A stretch of 64,000 nt of DNA from Vitis vinifera (lineage: Eukaryota > Streptophyta > Magnoliopsida > Vitales > Vitaceae): assembly GCF_030704535.1 (NCBI RefSeq), contig NC_081822.1:8474501-8538500 (forward strand), read 5' to 3'. Positions within the stretch are counted from its first letter, which is position 1. Each line of letters begins with the position of its first letter. The position numbers and the translations under genes are program-made. The notes beneath the pieces were generated by a model. That model saw only the letters and a program-made list of their open reading frames with translations, did not search any database and was not told the DNA's origin. Of the stretch, positions 1 to 11,321 are shown piece after piece.

Positions 1-3000
1 AAACTTACCCATGTCTCTCCAATTGAATAATTAGTAACCTCAAATCTTCAATTAAAAATAAGTTATTGTCTAAAAGGATCTTATATCATAATGAAAATAA
101 ACAAAATTAACGGCAATTAAAAATAACACAAAATGTCTTAACAATTTGATAAAAAAATAATAATGTCACAAATTATTTAAAAGCAAATGAGTGATTTAAA
201 ATATCATTAAAAAAAGGATAGTTTAAAATTTTAAAAAATTAATTTTAAAAGTAATCAATTTGATGCCTTTTAGGATAAGAAATTATCTCCTAATCACCAA
301 TAATTTATTAGCACTCGTCGATGAGATATGGAGTTGATTCCATAGAGAAATTTCTTATCACTACTTGGTTCTTTGCTATTAATCGCTATCTTAATCATTG
401 GAGGAGAAGATCCAGTGCCATAACCAGTGGTGTTTGTGGTAGGTTCTAGTTTACCACCAAAGATGAGTGCCTTTATGGTCCATTTATGTGTGAGGGCCAC
501 TGGAGAAGTTGTTCCAATAATAGGTAGTTAGGTATCATCAATGGGAAGTGCGGGGGTAATAAAGCAGTCACCATGATTTCAAATTCTCAACCTAACCACC
601 AATATGATGGGGCTTGTAAGCAAGTGCCACTTGTTTAGAAAATTTGAATCCTCCCCTTCCCATGATGATACCCATGTTAATTCGATGTGCTCTGATTTAA
701 GCCCACTTTACTAGGCAGGCTAAGTCGAGCTAAGCTTCCCATGTTTCGGCGTAGTGCCATCGGCTAGGTCTAACTTAAAGTGGTTGAGACTAGACTCAAC
801 CCCAATCAGGTGAGACGGGGTCGAGTTTGCATAATGATTGCCCAAACTAAAATTAAATCATGGACACTAAAAAATTTATAAGAGATACATGCTAATACAT
901 GTAATTGACACTTCACAATAAATCACACGTGGGTACTTAATAAAAAGAAATGAAACCCACTTTGTAGTGGAATTTACCGTCTCTCTTTATTTCTTTTATG
1001 CTTTTAGTCGTTATTTTGTAACTAAAAGTTTAGATTTTCTCAATATTCACAATAAAAATCAAAATCATTTTTATTATAATATTTATAAGATATAAATACC
1101 AAGACTCACATTATGATATAAAATAAATTTATTTAAAATATAAAAATAAATATATTAGTAGAGGTTGAAATCTCTGACTATTTGAACATCATTAAAAGTA
1201 TTAAACATCTGAAGTAATGCTTAAAAGCTTAATGAGTTGTATAACCCTTTTCAAAACATTTTTGCTTAGTTAAAAATATGGAGTTTGTATTATGTTTTAA
1301 TTAAATTCAATTTTATTTTCTTCAAACTAATTGTTTGTTAACTATTTCAAAAATAGTTAGTTGAATTGAGTTGCATCAAAAAAATAATTTTAATATTTTA
1401 AATTGATTTTTTAAGTCGTTATCACAGTCATGTCCATCTCACACCTTTTTTTCTCATTGTTTGTGTTTTTGAGCTTTTAGTTAAAGAAAAAAAAAGAAGA
1501 AAATTGACATTAGTAACCATGATTTAAAGAAAAACAACTGTTTATTTTATAACTCTAAAAAAAAGTTGGAATTTCAAAGATTTGAAGTAGGCTTGGTGGT
1601 GAGGAGGTCTTAATTAAGAAATCAAGTTTAAATTATGCTTTTAGTCGGTGAGAGCTGTGATTTTTGAATTGAGAATTTCGGCTCCGATAATAGAGACGTT
1701 GAAAAAGATCCGCACAAAGGAAAAGGAAGAGGGAGAGAGGAGATTATGAGTGGAAAATAAAGATATTTTCGAACCTCCGATGTATTCCTGATTTACCTGA
1801 GAGTGGAAATGGGTTGATGAAGGCACTAAATTGGTAGGTGAAGACGGACGGAAGGTGATTAGCAGACGTAAGCATGTAGTTGTATTTGGCCGACGGTGGA
1901 TCAGCATGTATTCACATTTCATACTCTTTTTTCTTGTGTCGACTGTCGATATGGGCGGGAGACTGAGTGCGCTGACAAACCCAATGCACTAAAAGATGTA
2001 GCTGACAAATTTGGCACTTGGTTCGTTGTGGTTGGGGAGTGGCTGGCACGCGCTGCTGGAAAGGAGTATGTTAGCTGAAGTCTGTGGAAGGAAGAAGACT
2101 AAAAAGACGCTTAGACTTTGAGAAGAGTCAAGATTTAACTCTTTGAGTTTGTGCAAACACCCCAAAGGGGTTAAAAAACTTAGGAAAGGGGAGAAAAGAA
2201 AAGAAAAAGAAAAGTTTGTATCGGGGGAGGATCTTTCAGTGCCATCAATTCAACTTAATTGTGCTTGGACTGTCATCCATTCACTCCCAACAAATCCCTT
2301 TCCTCTCACATTTGCACCCACTTTCCCTTACATGACATGACCATTTTCTAGCCATGCGATCATGCCCTTCATTCATCCTTTCTAACTTTCTCTCCCTTTC
2401 TCGGGAAAAATGAAAAAGCAAAGAGAATTAGACTGTACTACATAAAGTGATGAAGTAAGTGTACATAAAGATGCCACATCTAAATGTAGTTGGGAATAAA
2501 ATTCAATCAAAACAATGATGCCTGCCAGCAATTCACTTTATTTGGCATATATCAACCCCTTACCATCACAATTACTTTTCTATCAATTTCCAAGCTAAAA
2601 AGGCTTCCATCCCCAACCCCGAGCATACCTAGAGTATAGAAATATAAAGGCATTAGCAAAAGTAGGTGAAGATGACCCTTCCAATCTTCCTTCTTCATCT
2701 CTCTCTCTACACATGCGTATTATTATAATTTCTTGTCTGATGTCATTCGATGCCACGTGTCAAGCCTTTTCTCCAACCGACACGTTAGGACGAGGACCCC
2801 CCTCCTCTCTCTCTACCAATTAAGTCCAAAAACCATACTCTGTTTTTCCGATTTAAATGTTTCTTTCCACTACAAGCCTCCATAATTAGCTGCTTCATAG
2901 CGTTGTTAGACCTATGAGTATAAAACCAGAGGAACCTCAGTTTCATTGGGTGTAAGAGGGAATCTCACATGTAGACTAAGGTCAAAGAATAATTCTCACA

Positions 3001-5338
3001 CCACTCATTAGCATTTTGGCAGGAGCTGCTGCGTATATTTTGTCGAGCTCATCCTTTTAACTTATTTGGGTGCCCAGTGTCCCATGCATGTTTTTATTGT
3101 TATGCATGTCAAGTGTCAACAAGAATGAGGATAATTAGGCATGGGGAGCTGTGCCTTCATTTATTATACCTTTCAAACTTAAATATGATATTTAATGTGC
3201 ATGCAACGGTTGTTTTTTTAAATCATAACAAAATTATAAACATTAATGCAAATTTGTTCTTTAAAACATACCTCCCAGTTTCTAGTTTTTCAAACGGAAA
3301 AAACAAAAACAGCCATATTCATCACTGTTTTTAGCTGAAAGAAAAACGAAAAAAGGAAAAAGAAAAAGAAAAAGAGAGAGAGAGAGAGTCAAAATTGACA
3401 AGATATCAGAGATTGGAAGCATAAATGTAACGCATTTGTCCTGTAGGTAGAAGCAGATTGGAAAGTGGATGAGAAATGGAGGTGGAAAGGCGCGTGGAAG
3501 TTGGAGAAGGGGAAGGGGAGGGGGGGGGGGGAGGGATTATAATTGAAAAGCTACAGTTAGTAGTGTTAAGTGTGGTCCATAGACACGTGCAAATGATGGC
3601 ATTGTCTTCCCTAATGATGGATTCCCACCGCTTCTTCCACTGTGTGGGCTCCTCCATTCCTATCATGAATGGTTGCCTCCCTCTACTTTTTCTTTGACCC
3701 ACTCTATATTCCCCTCCTCCTTTCATATCATATCAATTATCACCCTCCTCAATCCTCACCATTTTTCAGGCACTTGGAACTTTCTCCTCTCCCAACGCTG
3801 CTCTGGCGTTTTCTTATTAGCCCTTGTTCAATCTCTTTTTCACCCCACTGTGACATCTCCCCTCATAACCACCATTTCCATTCTGGATTCACTGCCTGAA
3901 TCCCTGCGCCTTTTGTTTAATCGTGGCGGGTCCCATCCCATTCTTGGCGGTCTGCTTTGCTAATCCCACCGTAAATCCTTCCTAATATCTCACAAATCAC
4001 ATTTTTGGATCCATCCCGCTGCCTAATATTGACTTTGTATTTTCTATTACTTTTAATGTCTCTCCACCTGTTCAAATAGGTTTGACGTATTTTGGTGCTC
4101 CTTTCAAGTAATCTCTCCAAAGTCCTAAATATCTAATCTAATTTTATTGTTTTAAATCAGAACAGTAACATCCTCTAATTATTTTTCTAACTGTCCATAG
4201 AGTGGTCGTGACCACCCCAGATATATCACATTCACCCACTTTTGTTTGCTTTTCTTTCCTTTGTTTAATCATCCCTAATTGGGACTCTTTTTGACACATT
4301 CGTGTGATTATGTCTAAAAGAATTCATCTTGTTTCATGCATATAAAAAAATAAAAATAAATGAAAATAAATGATTTTTTTTCATGATTGATTTGATTAAA
4401 TTTAGGAAGCCTTTTCATAAGGGTTTTCTAGATAATCAATTTTAAAATTTAATGATTTAAAAAAAAATATTTTGGAGCCTTTATAAAATTAATATTTAGT
4501 TGTTCCAGGTAATGATGAGTCACAGGCTTGGAGCCTGATTGATACTGAAAACAGAATGAAAATCTTGAAAATGATTTTCATTTTTACTGTTTATTCAGAA
4601 TGACTTATTATTACAATTAGCAACATTTAATGTGAATCTAAGCTTGATATTTTTGGTAGTGAAAGAGTTACTTGGAGTTACCTGATAGGTTGGATGGGTG
4701 AGCTGTGTTGGCCCTATGCAGAAAAAAAAACTGATGTTAGGTACAGAATTATGAGGGGCTATGTAGGCAGCTAGTCATTGATTTAAAAAAGAGAAGATTT
4801 TATTATGTCGTGATTGATGGGGGGTGGTGTCATGGAATCTGCTTAAGGTAGGCCAAAACATGGACTCACATCCTATATAATCTCTGGAATGTCAACATTT
4901 CTATGATTATCCTAGGCATTCACGTCCATTTAGAATGACATCTGCCCAATAGAATTGAAGAGGTCATCTTCATTTCAAAGTTACTTTGCTTTTTCTAAGT
5001 ACACAATTGGGATATAAATTCACCGTGCAGGTTAATTATTACACCAAAATAACCATACAGGTAATTCTCTAAAAAGGGCTGGCTGTTGTAGTAGTTTCGC
5101 TTTCAAATTTTAATTAATCTGTATCATATTATCATCAACAGTTGAGAAGAAATTAACACAGTGTACGCGTATCCTTGTGATATCAAGCTGGATGGATTAT
5201 ATGGATATATGTCCCTCATGTCGCTCACTCTCTGTAGCTTCTGCATGGAGAGTTCAGAATGAGCTGTTCAGCAAATCAACATCCAAACATCACGCTGAGT
5301 ATTTGTCAGTGTCAATTGCCTTAATTCGTACTATGTTA

Positions 5339-5374
5339 GGGAAGGAAGGAAGGAAGGAAGGAAGGAAGGAAGGA
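5339..5374. repeat. GGAA/GAAG tetranucleotide microsatellite
   Basis: About eight uninterrupted GAAG units are directly visible. It sits in non-coding DNA about 1.5 kb upstream of WOX4 and is likely length-variable. Confidence 0.95.
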
Positions 5375-6683
5375 GAAATTATGGGTCACATCAGACTGGC
5401 AACCCAATCCTTTCGAACAAGTATATTCATATTTACCGGGTGGGAAGGGGGAGAGGAGGATCCATAGCAGGTGGGTGGATGTTAGTTACAGAACAATCAT
5501 GCCTGGAGAATACTTGGCTAGATTCACGCATGGAGTGCCTTTGATTGCTGATTCAAGGAGGAATAATAATGTTTGAGGTCTGAAATGGCCCCAGTTGAAT
5601 TTTTTCTTAACTTCTTCTAGATATCAGGTAGGTTCATCAAGAAATTGTGGTTTTTGATTCCTTGGTCATATTGTCCTGTCACTCTCAGAAGAACACCCGA
5701 CAATCCCTCTTCTCTTATTCAATCAAAACCCCACATCCCCGTATACCTCCAAAGATCCACGACACAAGATGTGGCTGGAATTGGCCTGTAATGCTAAATG
5801 TCAAAGTATACAGATTACATACTGTACAAAAGGGTCAGAAGTCATGCTGTCTTGAAACCTTTCCAAACAAAGACGCGAGGGTTTAGGGTCATATTTGCGG
5901 GGATTGAAGGATTTCAGTCGACCCAAGACTCTCCACATTAGGCCCCCAAGAAAGACACTCGTATGCGTTAGATGCTATAGAAGGAGAATCGAAAAGGCCA
6001 CAGAAATTTGCAATAATTTGTGAGATAGTTTATGAATGCAGCACATGTGTGGTGTATATCTCACTTGATAATTGCCAATCAGTGAAGAAGAAGCTGTGAT
6101 TGCGGTCATCAGGACAACTGTAACAATAGCTTTACTCAAGACTTGATCATATTGTGTGAAAAGACAATAAGATAAATTTACCCCCATGTAAAATACGTAG
6201 ATGATTGAGATATATATATATTAGGTGATGAGTGGGAGGGTGAAGAATTTGGAATACAAAAATGAGATGAAAAGTGGGGTTGATGGGTTTATACTATTTG
6301 GGAAATTGGAGCTACAGTTCCCAAAGAAGGGGATATGGAATTGAGATAGATTTGTTTGTGGGTTTTTTTTTTTTTTTTTTCTCCTTTTCTTTTTTTCAAC
6401 ATTCTCTACCACTTAAAGACGGCCTTCAGTTCCAGTCACCATATCCGTATCTTGAAAAGCAAAGAGTTCCCATATTCAAGTTTTGGGATTGGAGGAATTT
6501 TTTTTCATTCTCTTCCCTCCATCGCCCTCTCTGCTCACTTTATAGAGAAAAAGTTAAGAATGAGAGCCAAAGAGGCCACCGAAAAGCATGGACACCTTAT
6601 CATGAAAGCAAGAAAAAAACGACCGATTTGACGGGCCAACACACGCATATACACACACCACACGCTCATACAATATTTCTCAT

Positions 6684-6709
<26 letters not shown>
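6684..6709. repeat. CT dinucleotide repeat in WOX4 promoter or leader
   Basis: An uninterrupted CT run about 155-180 bp upstream of the WOX4 start codon, followed by further CT-rich blocks near 6810-6850. CT-rich (Y-patch-like) tracts are common in plant core promoters and 5' leaders. A TATATAA string at 6828-6834 is only 31 bp from the ATG, so it would give almost no leader if it were the TATA box. TTTATAG near 6539 would place the CT run inside the leader. Confidence 0.8.
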
Positions 6710-6714
<5 letters not shown>

Positions 6715-6864
6715 TCTTTTTTGTATGGAAATCCTAAGTCAACCTCACCTCATCATTTGGTCTTGGTTCTTCTAAGCACCACCTCATATCCCACTTTCTT
6801 TTTCTTCTATCTCTCTCTCTCATCTTCTATATAATTACCACTCTCTATCATTCAATCCTCCCCC

Positions 6865-8020
6865 ATGGGAAGCATGAAGGTGCATCAGTTCGCACGTGGA
6901 TTCTGGGAGCACGAACCCTCCCTCACGCTTGGCTGCAAGCGTTTACGCCCTCTTGCTCCCAAGCTGGCCAACAGTGACAGTGTCGCTGCTTTCGATCTCA
7001 AGAGCTTCATTAGACCTGAAAGTGGCCCCAGGAAGCTTGGATGCTCTGATGATAAGAGAGATTCACCTCAGGTGTGTGTCTCTAACTCTCAACTAATTTT
7101 CTATTTTAATTGTCCACTGATTTCTGCAACTGTCACTTTAACTGCAAATTACTGCACCGCTGCTCCATGGCTTCTGGGCAGCTGCTTAACTTACCTTAAC
7201 TTATTATTGAACTGCAATTCCGACAGCCCTCATGCATCTCTAATTACGTAATAACACTATACAATAAGATCTATATGAACCAGAAGTATGATAACCTCTC
7301 ACCACCCAATCATGACATGCCAAACATTTCATGTAGGTGGAAACACATCCAGGTGGGACGCGGTGGAATCCAACCCAGGAACAGATTGGGATCTTGGAGA
7401 TGCTGTATAAAAGTGGAATGCGCACTCCCAATGCACAGCAAATAGAACAAATCACTGCACAGCTTGGAAAGTACGGGAAGATCGAAGGCAAGAATGTGTT
7501 TTATTGGTTCCAAAACCACAAAGCACGGGAGAGACAGAAGCAGAAGCGCAACAGTTTGGGTCTCGGCCACTGTCCCAGGACTCCCACATCCATAACTACA
7601 ATAACCTTGGATACCAGGGTAGGTGCCATTTTTTCAAAACTCTGTTCCTTGGGTTCTCCTCTAGCATTGGTATATTTTTCTGAAAAAAAAAAAGAATGCC
7701 ATTATAGAGTATCATCCATACAGACGGTTGCTTGACTGAACTCTTAAATGGCCATTCTCAGTTTCTCACAACATCAATCAGATACTTACTTCTAGTCTAG
7801 GTTTATTGTGGGAGATCTATGTGAAAGGTGAAAAAAAAAAATGAATTTAATATTATTTACTAAAAAACTGTAGGTGGAAGTGGGAAGAGAAGAAGATAGT
7901 CCAAACAAGAGAAAGTGTAAGAGCTGGACGTTTGAAACGGTGGAAGAAAATAACAGATACTACAGAGAGGAGGGAGATAAGACTCTGGAGCTTTTCCCGT
8001 TGCACCCGGAAGGCAGATGA
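6865..8020 (+). CDS. WUSCHEL-related homeobox 4 (WOX4), 3 exons, 211 aa
   Basis: A WUS-clade homeodomain transcription factor. In Arabidopsis WOX4 acts in the nucleus downstream of TDIF-PXY signalling to maintain procambium and cambium. Exons inferred from GT/AG sites with frame preserved are 6865-7071, 7337-7618 and 7874-8020 (69, 94 and 48 codons plus TGA). The enlarged WOX homeodomain covers residues ~76-141, with helix 3 reading [16 protein letters not shown]. The N-terminus has the WOX4 signature [11 protein letters not shown] and an FDLKSFIRP stretch. The WUS box TLELFPLHP (200-208) is at the extreme C-terminus, followed by EGR, as in Arabidopsis WOX4. The family start MKVH corresponds to Met4 (6874); the upstream in-frame ATG at 6865 adds MGS, and either could be used. 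All key homeodomain residues are present and nothing is broken. The exon 2 donor (GTAGGT at 7619) is the least certain boundary. The WOX4 assignment over other WOX genes rests on remembered sequence. Confidence 0.93.
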
Positions 8021-11000
8021 AGGGGTTTGAAAATTTAATTTAAACTCTGTTTCATTGTGATCAATTTGCTTTCATGTGCTTTTCCATGTTTTTCTCTCTT
8101 TGTTTGGGGAAAGAAGAAAGACAAGTTGTTTCTTTGTGGCCTCCTGCTTATTATTCCTGACTTGAAACCAAAGTGCTTTGTCACTCTTTATTCGATTTCT
8201 GGAGGTGATTCCTTTTGACTATGGAGGAACTTGTTGAGGCGAAGCTTTTTTAGATCAAAAGCAGCAAGCCAAGGACACTGAAGTCCACGCACTTGCCTGA
8301 ATTTTCAAATTGAAAAAGAGAAGTGTCCTCTCAGCCATCTCCTTATACCACACAATGAATAATATCTATTACTTAAAAAAAGTATATAGAATGCAAACAT
8401 TTCATAAGACTTTGATAAAGTAGCATATCGACCATCAAGAGACATGCATATAATTTTTTGTGGGTGGTGGGGACGCTCCTCGCCCATAGAGATTATATCT
8501 GGGAGGGAAAGCCAAATCACATGAAAATTGAAATGGATAAACAGTAGTTCATTGCATCATCCGTGCTCAGGTTTTTTGAGTTTGATTGGACATACAACGA
8601 CCATGATTGTGTTCTCCAAAATGGCGGGCTATCTAGTAAGATTCCTTTTGGTCCATCCAAAATGGATACATATGTTGCACATTGCAGTGCATTTTGGTAG
8701 GTCTGCACCAGTGATTTTAGTCTCCAGAAATATCCGGATATTTCCACGAAATTTTCATTTTTGGGACCCACGGGATTTTATAGCAGAAATTTTAGTTGAA
8801 AATTTCAGCAAAAATAGTTTTTAAGAATAAATTTTACTTTATTATTCTATTTTTAAATATATTTTAAAAATAATTTTTAAATCAAAAGTTTTATTTTTAA
8901 TTATTATATATGTTTGTATAATTATTTTTTAAAACAACTATTAAAAAACAAGTAAAACCCACTTAAAACAAATAAAAGATTTTATTTAAAAATATAAATA
9001 TTTTATGCTTTTGAGAATAAAAAACAGAAAACATAATTTTTATTGTGAAACGTATTTTTTAACTTTTTTTGTTATGAAAAATAAAAAAATTATTTCCAAA
9101 AACAGTTTTCTAAGAAACCCTTGGTTTCTTTACCGGTATTATTTATATTCGCATATGTTATATTTAAGTAATACAATACTCTCTAAAATTAAATCTTAAA
9201 ACAAAATTTTAATAAATTAATTTATTTTAATTATCTTATTTTAGAATATGATTTAATTGATTATTAAACATATAAAACTTTGTTCATAATTTTTTAATAA
9301 GTTTTTTTATATTATATATATATATATATATATATATCAATTAAATATAAGGAAAACATAAAATTGTAAATAAAAAAATAAAATTTTTAAATAAAAATAA
9401 TTATATATTCAAATTAAATGAACCATTTTTTTTAGTAATTATATATTTTTAAGTTATATTATATTATTATTTATTAGAAACTTTTATCAATATTTTTAGA
9501 AGTTTAGATCAATTGTTATCTCATCAATGTATTTTATTTGAATTTTAACATGATATTTATCAATATTTTTGTAAAATGTAATCATTGCAATATATGAATG
9601 CTACTTCTACCCTGAATCTAAAAGGAGAAATAATTTAAGAAATTGAAGATCACCCTTTCTGCTCTCTCAAATTAATGAATTGAAAGATTAATCATAAATT
9701 TTGAAGAAAAAAAAAATCATTATCTAACCAGTGTATTTTCTTTTCCTTGGGAAAAAAAAATATCATGAAGTCATATTAAATATACCATAAGCATTCAATA
9801 ATTTTAAAAATTTATCCTAAGATTCAATAACTAAACTTGGTTTAAATATGATAGTCATCATTAGTTTGGCCATGTGACGTCAGTATGACAAAATTTGTTG
9901 ATCATAAGGAGCCACTAACTCATCTTTCAGCAGGGTTAGCCGCTTTGGAGTTTGGATTAGGAAATTATAGTATATTCGCGAGCCTTTAAACGCACTTCGT
10001 GTCCTTTTTTTTTTTTGGGTTTGAAAGTGGACATAAGATATGATTAGAAAGGGATGGTGGGAGGAAGAAGAGAAATATTCATGGGCCGGCTGATAATCCC
10101 TTTGAGTTCTCCAACTATAGGCTAATACGGTAATATACCTAATGAGAAAGCTGCCTCCTTAAAAGAGAGGTGTGGGATCCAAATCCTTAGACGTTAAATC
10201 TTCTTTTAGTCAAGAAAGGAAAAGGCTTCTGTAAAGAAGTCATACTAGCTTCTTTGTAACTTTGTTAGTGTGAAATCGCTACCATTTGGCCCCTACATAA
10301 AGCGTATGAGAAAGGAGCACTTGGATGGATGAATTATATGAACGCTCTAATGTCAGGCGTGCTCCAGTACCCAAAAAAAGGGTTGCCACGCCCCATGACG
10401 ACCGTAGGCTCTTCTTTTTTGCTGAGATTTCCAAGTTGAAATAAATAAATAAATAAATCGATGTTGCTTCGAAGTTCAGACTACTATACTACCTTGTCTT
10501 GCATTTAGAGAGAAGGCCCATGATCATTCTCTAAAAGACTATTCTAGTAGTCTGCCCATCCAGCCCATTAGGGGGGTTTGGTGGGTCGGCAGAGTTAGAC
10601 AATGGTAAAGGCCCAACCCACGCCACGTAAACGGTGAGACAAGCAACCAAAATGGAAACTTCCACAGCCACGCAACCTCGGGCAAAAGTTGCCGCGTGTC
10701 GCCACCAACCAATTAACGCAAAACAATCAGGTTTTTTTTGTTTTTTTTTTTTGAACTATTAAATTATTAATAAATACAAATGGACAACCGTTTTAAGTTT
10801 GGCCGTCTAACCGGAAACCGTCTGGGGACATAGAAAGAAATCTAACGGCCCAGATTTCTTCCGACAACATAAATTAGGGTTGCCAAATCCATCTACCCAG
10901 GTACATAAAGTCCACAGTTGCACCACCGCCGGTGCGGTGCAGGTCGGTCTGCCCTCCTCTTTACCCCAAAAAAAAACATCTTCGTTCACTCCGTCGCCGT

Positions 11001-11220
11001 TATTTGGTTTCCTCCGAACGATTTTATCCCCTCTTTACCCTTCCCTCTCCTCTTCCTGTTTCTGTTTCCTACCCTAAAACAAAAATTTCAAAAAAAATTT
11101 CAGAAATCTCAAGAAAAAAAAATTCTAATATCGGCTGTCGGATTCCAATCCTTTCAGACAAAAATATCAGTGGCGCCACTCCGCGGAGTCTAGTACTGTT
11201 GCTGTTGTTGTGTGCTCGTA
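8021..11220. other. Intergenic region between WOX4 and PABP
   Basis: No gene recognised. It begins with the WOX4 3' UTR and flank. 8820-9480 is extremely AT-rich with a TA dinucleotide run around 9310-9337. An AAAT microsatellite lies near 10441-10458, and T-rich tracts lie near 10005 and 10735. The stretch 8700-8830 has repetitive wording suggestive of decayed repeat DNA, but I cannot name it. The last ~400 bp form the PABP promoter and leader. Confidence 0.65.
9309..9337. repeat. TA dinucleotide microsatellite
   Basis: About 14 TA units in an AT-rich block between WOX4 and PABP. Directly visible and non-coding. Confidence 0.9.
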
Positions 11221-11229
11221 TTGTCTCTC

Positions 11230-11237
11230 TAGGGTTT
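11230..11237. promoter_or_regulatory. Telo-box in the PABP 5' region
   Basis: TAGGGTTT, the reverse complement of AAACCCTA, lies 85-92 bp upstream of the PABP start codon. Telo-boxes are enriched near transcription starts of plant ribosomal-protein and translation-factor genes. A weaker relative (TTAGGGTTG) occurs near 10874. Functional use here is inferred. Confidence 0.5.
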
Positions 11238-11270
11238 GATTTTTGAATAATTTGAGGAGAGGGAAGTACA

Positions 11271-11315
11271 GAAAAAGGAAAAAAAAATCAGAAAAAAGAA
11301 AGGAAAAAAAAAAAG
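11271..11315 (+). promoter_or_regulatory. A-rich tract in PABP 5' leader, possible autoregulatory site
   Basis: The ~45 bases before the start codon are almost entirely A and G, with three A runs of 6 or more. In animals, PABP binds an A-rich 5' leader of its own mRNA and represses its translation. The same position and composition here suggest a similar feedback, but this is inference; purine-rich leaders also occur elsewhere in plants. Confidence 0.4.
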
Positions 11316-11321
11316 ATCTGG

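Larger units (their letters stand above)
1..6860. other. Intergenic region upstream of WOX4
   Basis: AT-rich plant intergenic DNA with no reading frame that I can link to a protein family. It has scattered short ORFs on both strands without plausible splice structure, GA-rich and G-rich tracts near 3370-3530, a GGAA microsatellite near 5340, and a long T run near 6361. A perfect G-box in an ABRE-like context (GCCACGTGTC) lies at 2752-2761, but it is about 4.1 kb from the WOX4 start, so its relevance is unknown. The last kilobase becomes pyrimidine-rich and is probably the WOX4 promoter and leader. Confidence 0.7.

Noticed and set aside
1641-2340. Short frames on both strands upstream of WOX4
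   Set aside because: No recognised motif, no splice structure and low-complexity composition; not supportable as genes.
3406-3963. Overlapping frames of 70-106 aa on both strands near the G-rich tract
   Set aside because: Driven by purine/pyrimidine-rich low-complexity DNA.
8700-8830. Repeat-like phrases suggesting a transposon end
   Set aside because: No terminal repeats or target duplication found.
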